64,000 nucleotides of DNA from Streptomyces coffeae (GTDB lineage: Bacteria > Actinomycetota > Actinomycetes > Streptomycetales > Streptomycetaceae). The stretch spans positions 62,001 through 126,000 of the forward strand of contig NZ_JAERRF010000001.1 in assembly GCF_016741875.1 (NCBI RefSeq). The letters are read 5' to 3'. The notes below the pieces were generated by a model. That model was given only the letters and a program-made list of their open reading frames with translations. It was not told the origin of the DNA and ran no database searches. Made by a program: the position numbers and the translations under genes. Positions 63,065-64,000 of the stretch are shown piece by piece (within the stretch, counting starts at the first letter, position 1; every line of letters starts with the position of its first letter).

Positions 63065-63184
63065 GTGGCTCTGTTCCTGTTCCTCGTCATCGTGGCCATG
63101 GCGCTCGGGATCATCGGCACCACGGTGGAGGGGCTGGGCTACCTGCTGGTCATCGGCGCCGTGCTGTTCCCGTGGCCGACGTGA
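63065..63184 (+). CDS. Small hydrophobic protein, frame apparently broken
   Basis: GTG 63065 (GAGGAG upstream) encodes a 39-residue hydrophobic protein (MALFLFLVIVAMALGIIGTT...) that stops at TGA 63182. In the next frame the sequence goes on as VADVIFSLLGWARRTRRRRL to a stop at 63237, the expected basic end for this kind of small membrane protein. A two-base gain or one-base loss near 63,172 may therefore have truncated it. Confidence 0.55.
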   Translation: MALFLFLVIVAMALGIIGTTVEGLGYLLVIGAVLFPWPT

Positions 63185-63237
63185 TCTTCTCGCTGCTGGG
63201 CTGGGCGCGCCGGACCCGGCGGCGCCGACTGCGATGA

Positions 63238-63606
63238 CGGGGGACAGGGCCCCGCGGCGGCCGTCCCCTTCGGCAGCCACACCCGTCCGTATCCGCCGGG
63301 CACCCTGCGGCCCTCCGGTGACCCGGCGGCGGCCGACCGCCGGGTCCTCGACCACCATCTGCGGTGGAAGGCGTGCTTCGTCCGGCGGGCATCGGCGGTG
63401 AGGACGGCCGGTGTGCGGTGTACACCCCCGACGCCGCCCATCCGTACGTCGCCGAGGCCCGGCCCGCGCCTGCGCCGCCGGGGTGCGGCTCCAGTCGATG
63501 CTGGTGATCAGCCACACCGTAGGGGAGCCATAGCGGCCCCCGGCGGTGCGGCGGCCCGGCCGCGCGGTGGTGGAATTCTCGCTCGCGTCCGGCGGGTTTC
63601 CTCGCT
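63238..63606. other. Region without an intact gene
   Basis: Frames here change phase repeatedly. Snatches such as DHHLRWKACFVR and AVYTPDAAHPYVAEA read like coding sequence, in different frames, so a decayed gene is possible. I cannot name it. Confidence 0.35.
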
Positions 63607-63786
63607 GTGAGGCGACGAAGGGCCCGGCCCACGGGCGTCGGTACGGGGTGCCGATGCGGTGCGGCGGGCGAGCAGCGCGAGATCAGGCGGGCGCTGGTAC
63701 GGCGCCGGGAGCCGCTGGACCTCGACGCGCTCTCACGGCTGCGCCGCTTCGGCGAGGCGCTGCTGCGCGGTGAGCGGCCGTCGTAA
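63607..63786 (+). pseudogene. C-terminal fragment of an unknown gene
   Basis: A 59-codon frame ends with EQREIRRALVRRREPLDLDA and LSRLRRFGEALLRGERPS before TAA, which looks like a real helical protein end. The N-terminal part (RRRRARPTGVG) does not. It may be the tail of the decayed gene to the left. Confidence 0.35.
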
Positions 63787-63790
63787 ACGG

Positions 63791-64000
63791 TCAGTCCCCG
63801 TCGGCGGTGGCCCGCCGCACCACCGCCCGGCACAGCTCGTCCAGCGCGGACTTCGCCGGGCCGTCGGGCAGCGGTGACAGGGCGGTGCGGGCCGCCTGCG
63901 CCTGGCGGACCGCCTCCCGGCGGACCTCCGCAAGCACCGGATGGGCCCGCAGCCGGGCCACCGCCTCCGCGTGCCGTTCCCATTCGGCGGGTCCGGCGGT
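63791..64000 (-). CDS. Polyprenyl (trans-isoprenyl) synthetase, C-terminal end
   Basis: The last 69 codons of a minus-strand gene read RLRAHPVLAEVRREAVRQAQ, then LSPLPDGPAKSALDELCRAV and end ATADGD. This matches the helical C-terminus of polyprenyl diphosphate synthases (the LPDGPAKxALxxLxxxV ending). The catalytic DDxxD motifs lie outside the window, so the product chain length cannot be inferred. Confidence 0.75.
   Translation of the reverse strand, partial: TAGPAEWERHAEAVARLRAHPVLAEVRREAVRQAQAARTALSPLPDGPAKSALDELCRAVVRRATADGD

Noticed and set aside
63150..63983. A 277-codon minus-strand frame at the right end
   Set aside because: The polyprenyl synthetase end lies in a different minus-strand frame with a clear family-like tail; the longer frame is low-complexity.

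Overview
The window is high-GC actinobacterial chromosome and almost certainly Streptomyces. Nearly all third codon positions are G or C, GTG and TTG starts are common, and bldG lies in its usual neighbourhood: acsA, a Tad-pilus locus with a helicase, bldG, hppA, topA, tmk and the gene for the DNA polymerase III delta-prime subunit, in the order I recall for S. coelicolor around SCO3540-3566. That comparison is from memory.

Bases 1-37,490 are mostly conserved core. From the left they hold the end of a probable MarP-type protease gene, a minus-strand group (Asp-nucleophile alpha/beta hydrolase, holin-like membrane protein, NhaA, acetyl-CoA synthetase), a carbonic anhydrase carrying a relic of a SulP transporter, a deacetylase-like lipoprotein with a repetitive charged tail, a CooC-like ATPase, a Fic-like protein and a HAD phosphatase. 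Next come a tightly overlapping Tad/Flp pilus operon (CpaE-like Ssd, TadA, TadB, TadC, Flp-like DUF4244, two TadE-like proteins), the convergent helicase, bldG with its partner anti-sigma gene, the H+-pyrophosphatase, a lipoprotein, a methyltransferase, topA, an unusual membrane-domain/thymidylate-kinase/coiled-coil fusion, the delta-prime gene and a secreted peptidase. A tRNA-Thr(CGT) ends this block.

Bases 37,566 to about 47,500 are an accessory island directly behind the tRNA. An integrase remnant abuts the tRNA terminator. It is followed by a minus-strand RiPP cassette of graspetide type: precursor peptide, ATP-grasp ligase and a PIMT-like methyltransferase. Around it lie a 53-codon ORF, a three-gene operon of small proteins joined by ATGA overlaps, and a divergent XRE (Scr1-like)/DUF397 pair. 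Beyond these are broken phage genes (scaffold-like, structural-like, head-morphogenesis tail, terminase tail) mixed with unrecognised genes. I read this as a decayed prophage or integrative element that kept its cargo.

Bases 47,532-61,088 begin with a cupin gene and continue as a minus-strand type VII (ESX-like) secretion locus: three small WXG100-like proteins, a long toxin-like protein with a plausible nuclease tail, a probable immunity protein, two small proteins, EccD, a MinD-like ATPase, a three-domain EccC and a DUF6177 protein. No EccB, EccE or mycosin is present in the window. Bases 61,600-64,000 hold a SigB/SigF-type sigma factor, a PRC-barrel protein, a small hydrophobic protein whose frame looks broken, degenerate sequence, and the end of a polyprenyl synthetase gene.

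The most interesting parts are the graspetide cassette in the tRNA-Thr island, the toxin/immunity pair of the type VII locus, the SulP-carbonic anhydrase deletion fusion, and the TadE-like reading frame that runs antisense through the helicase gene.
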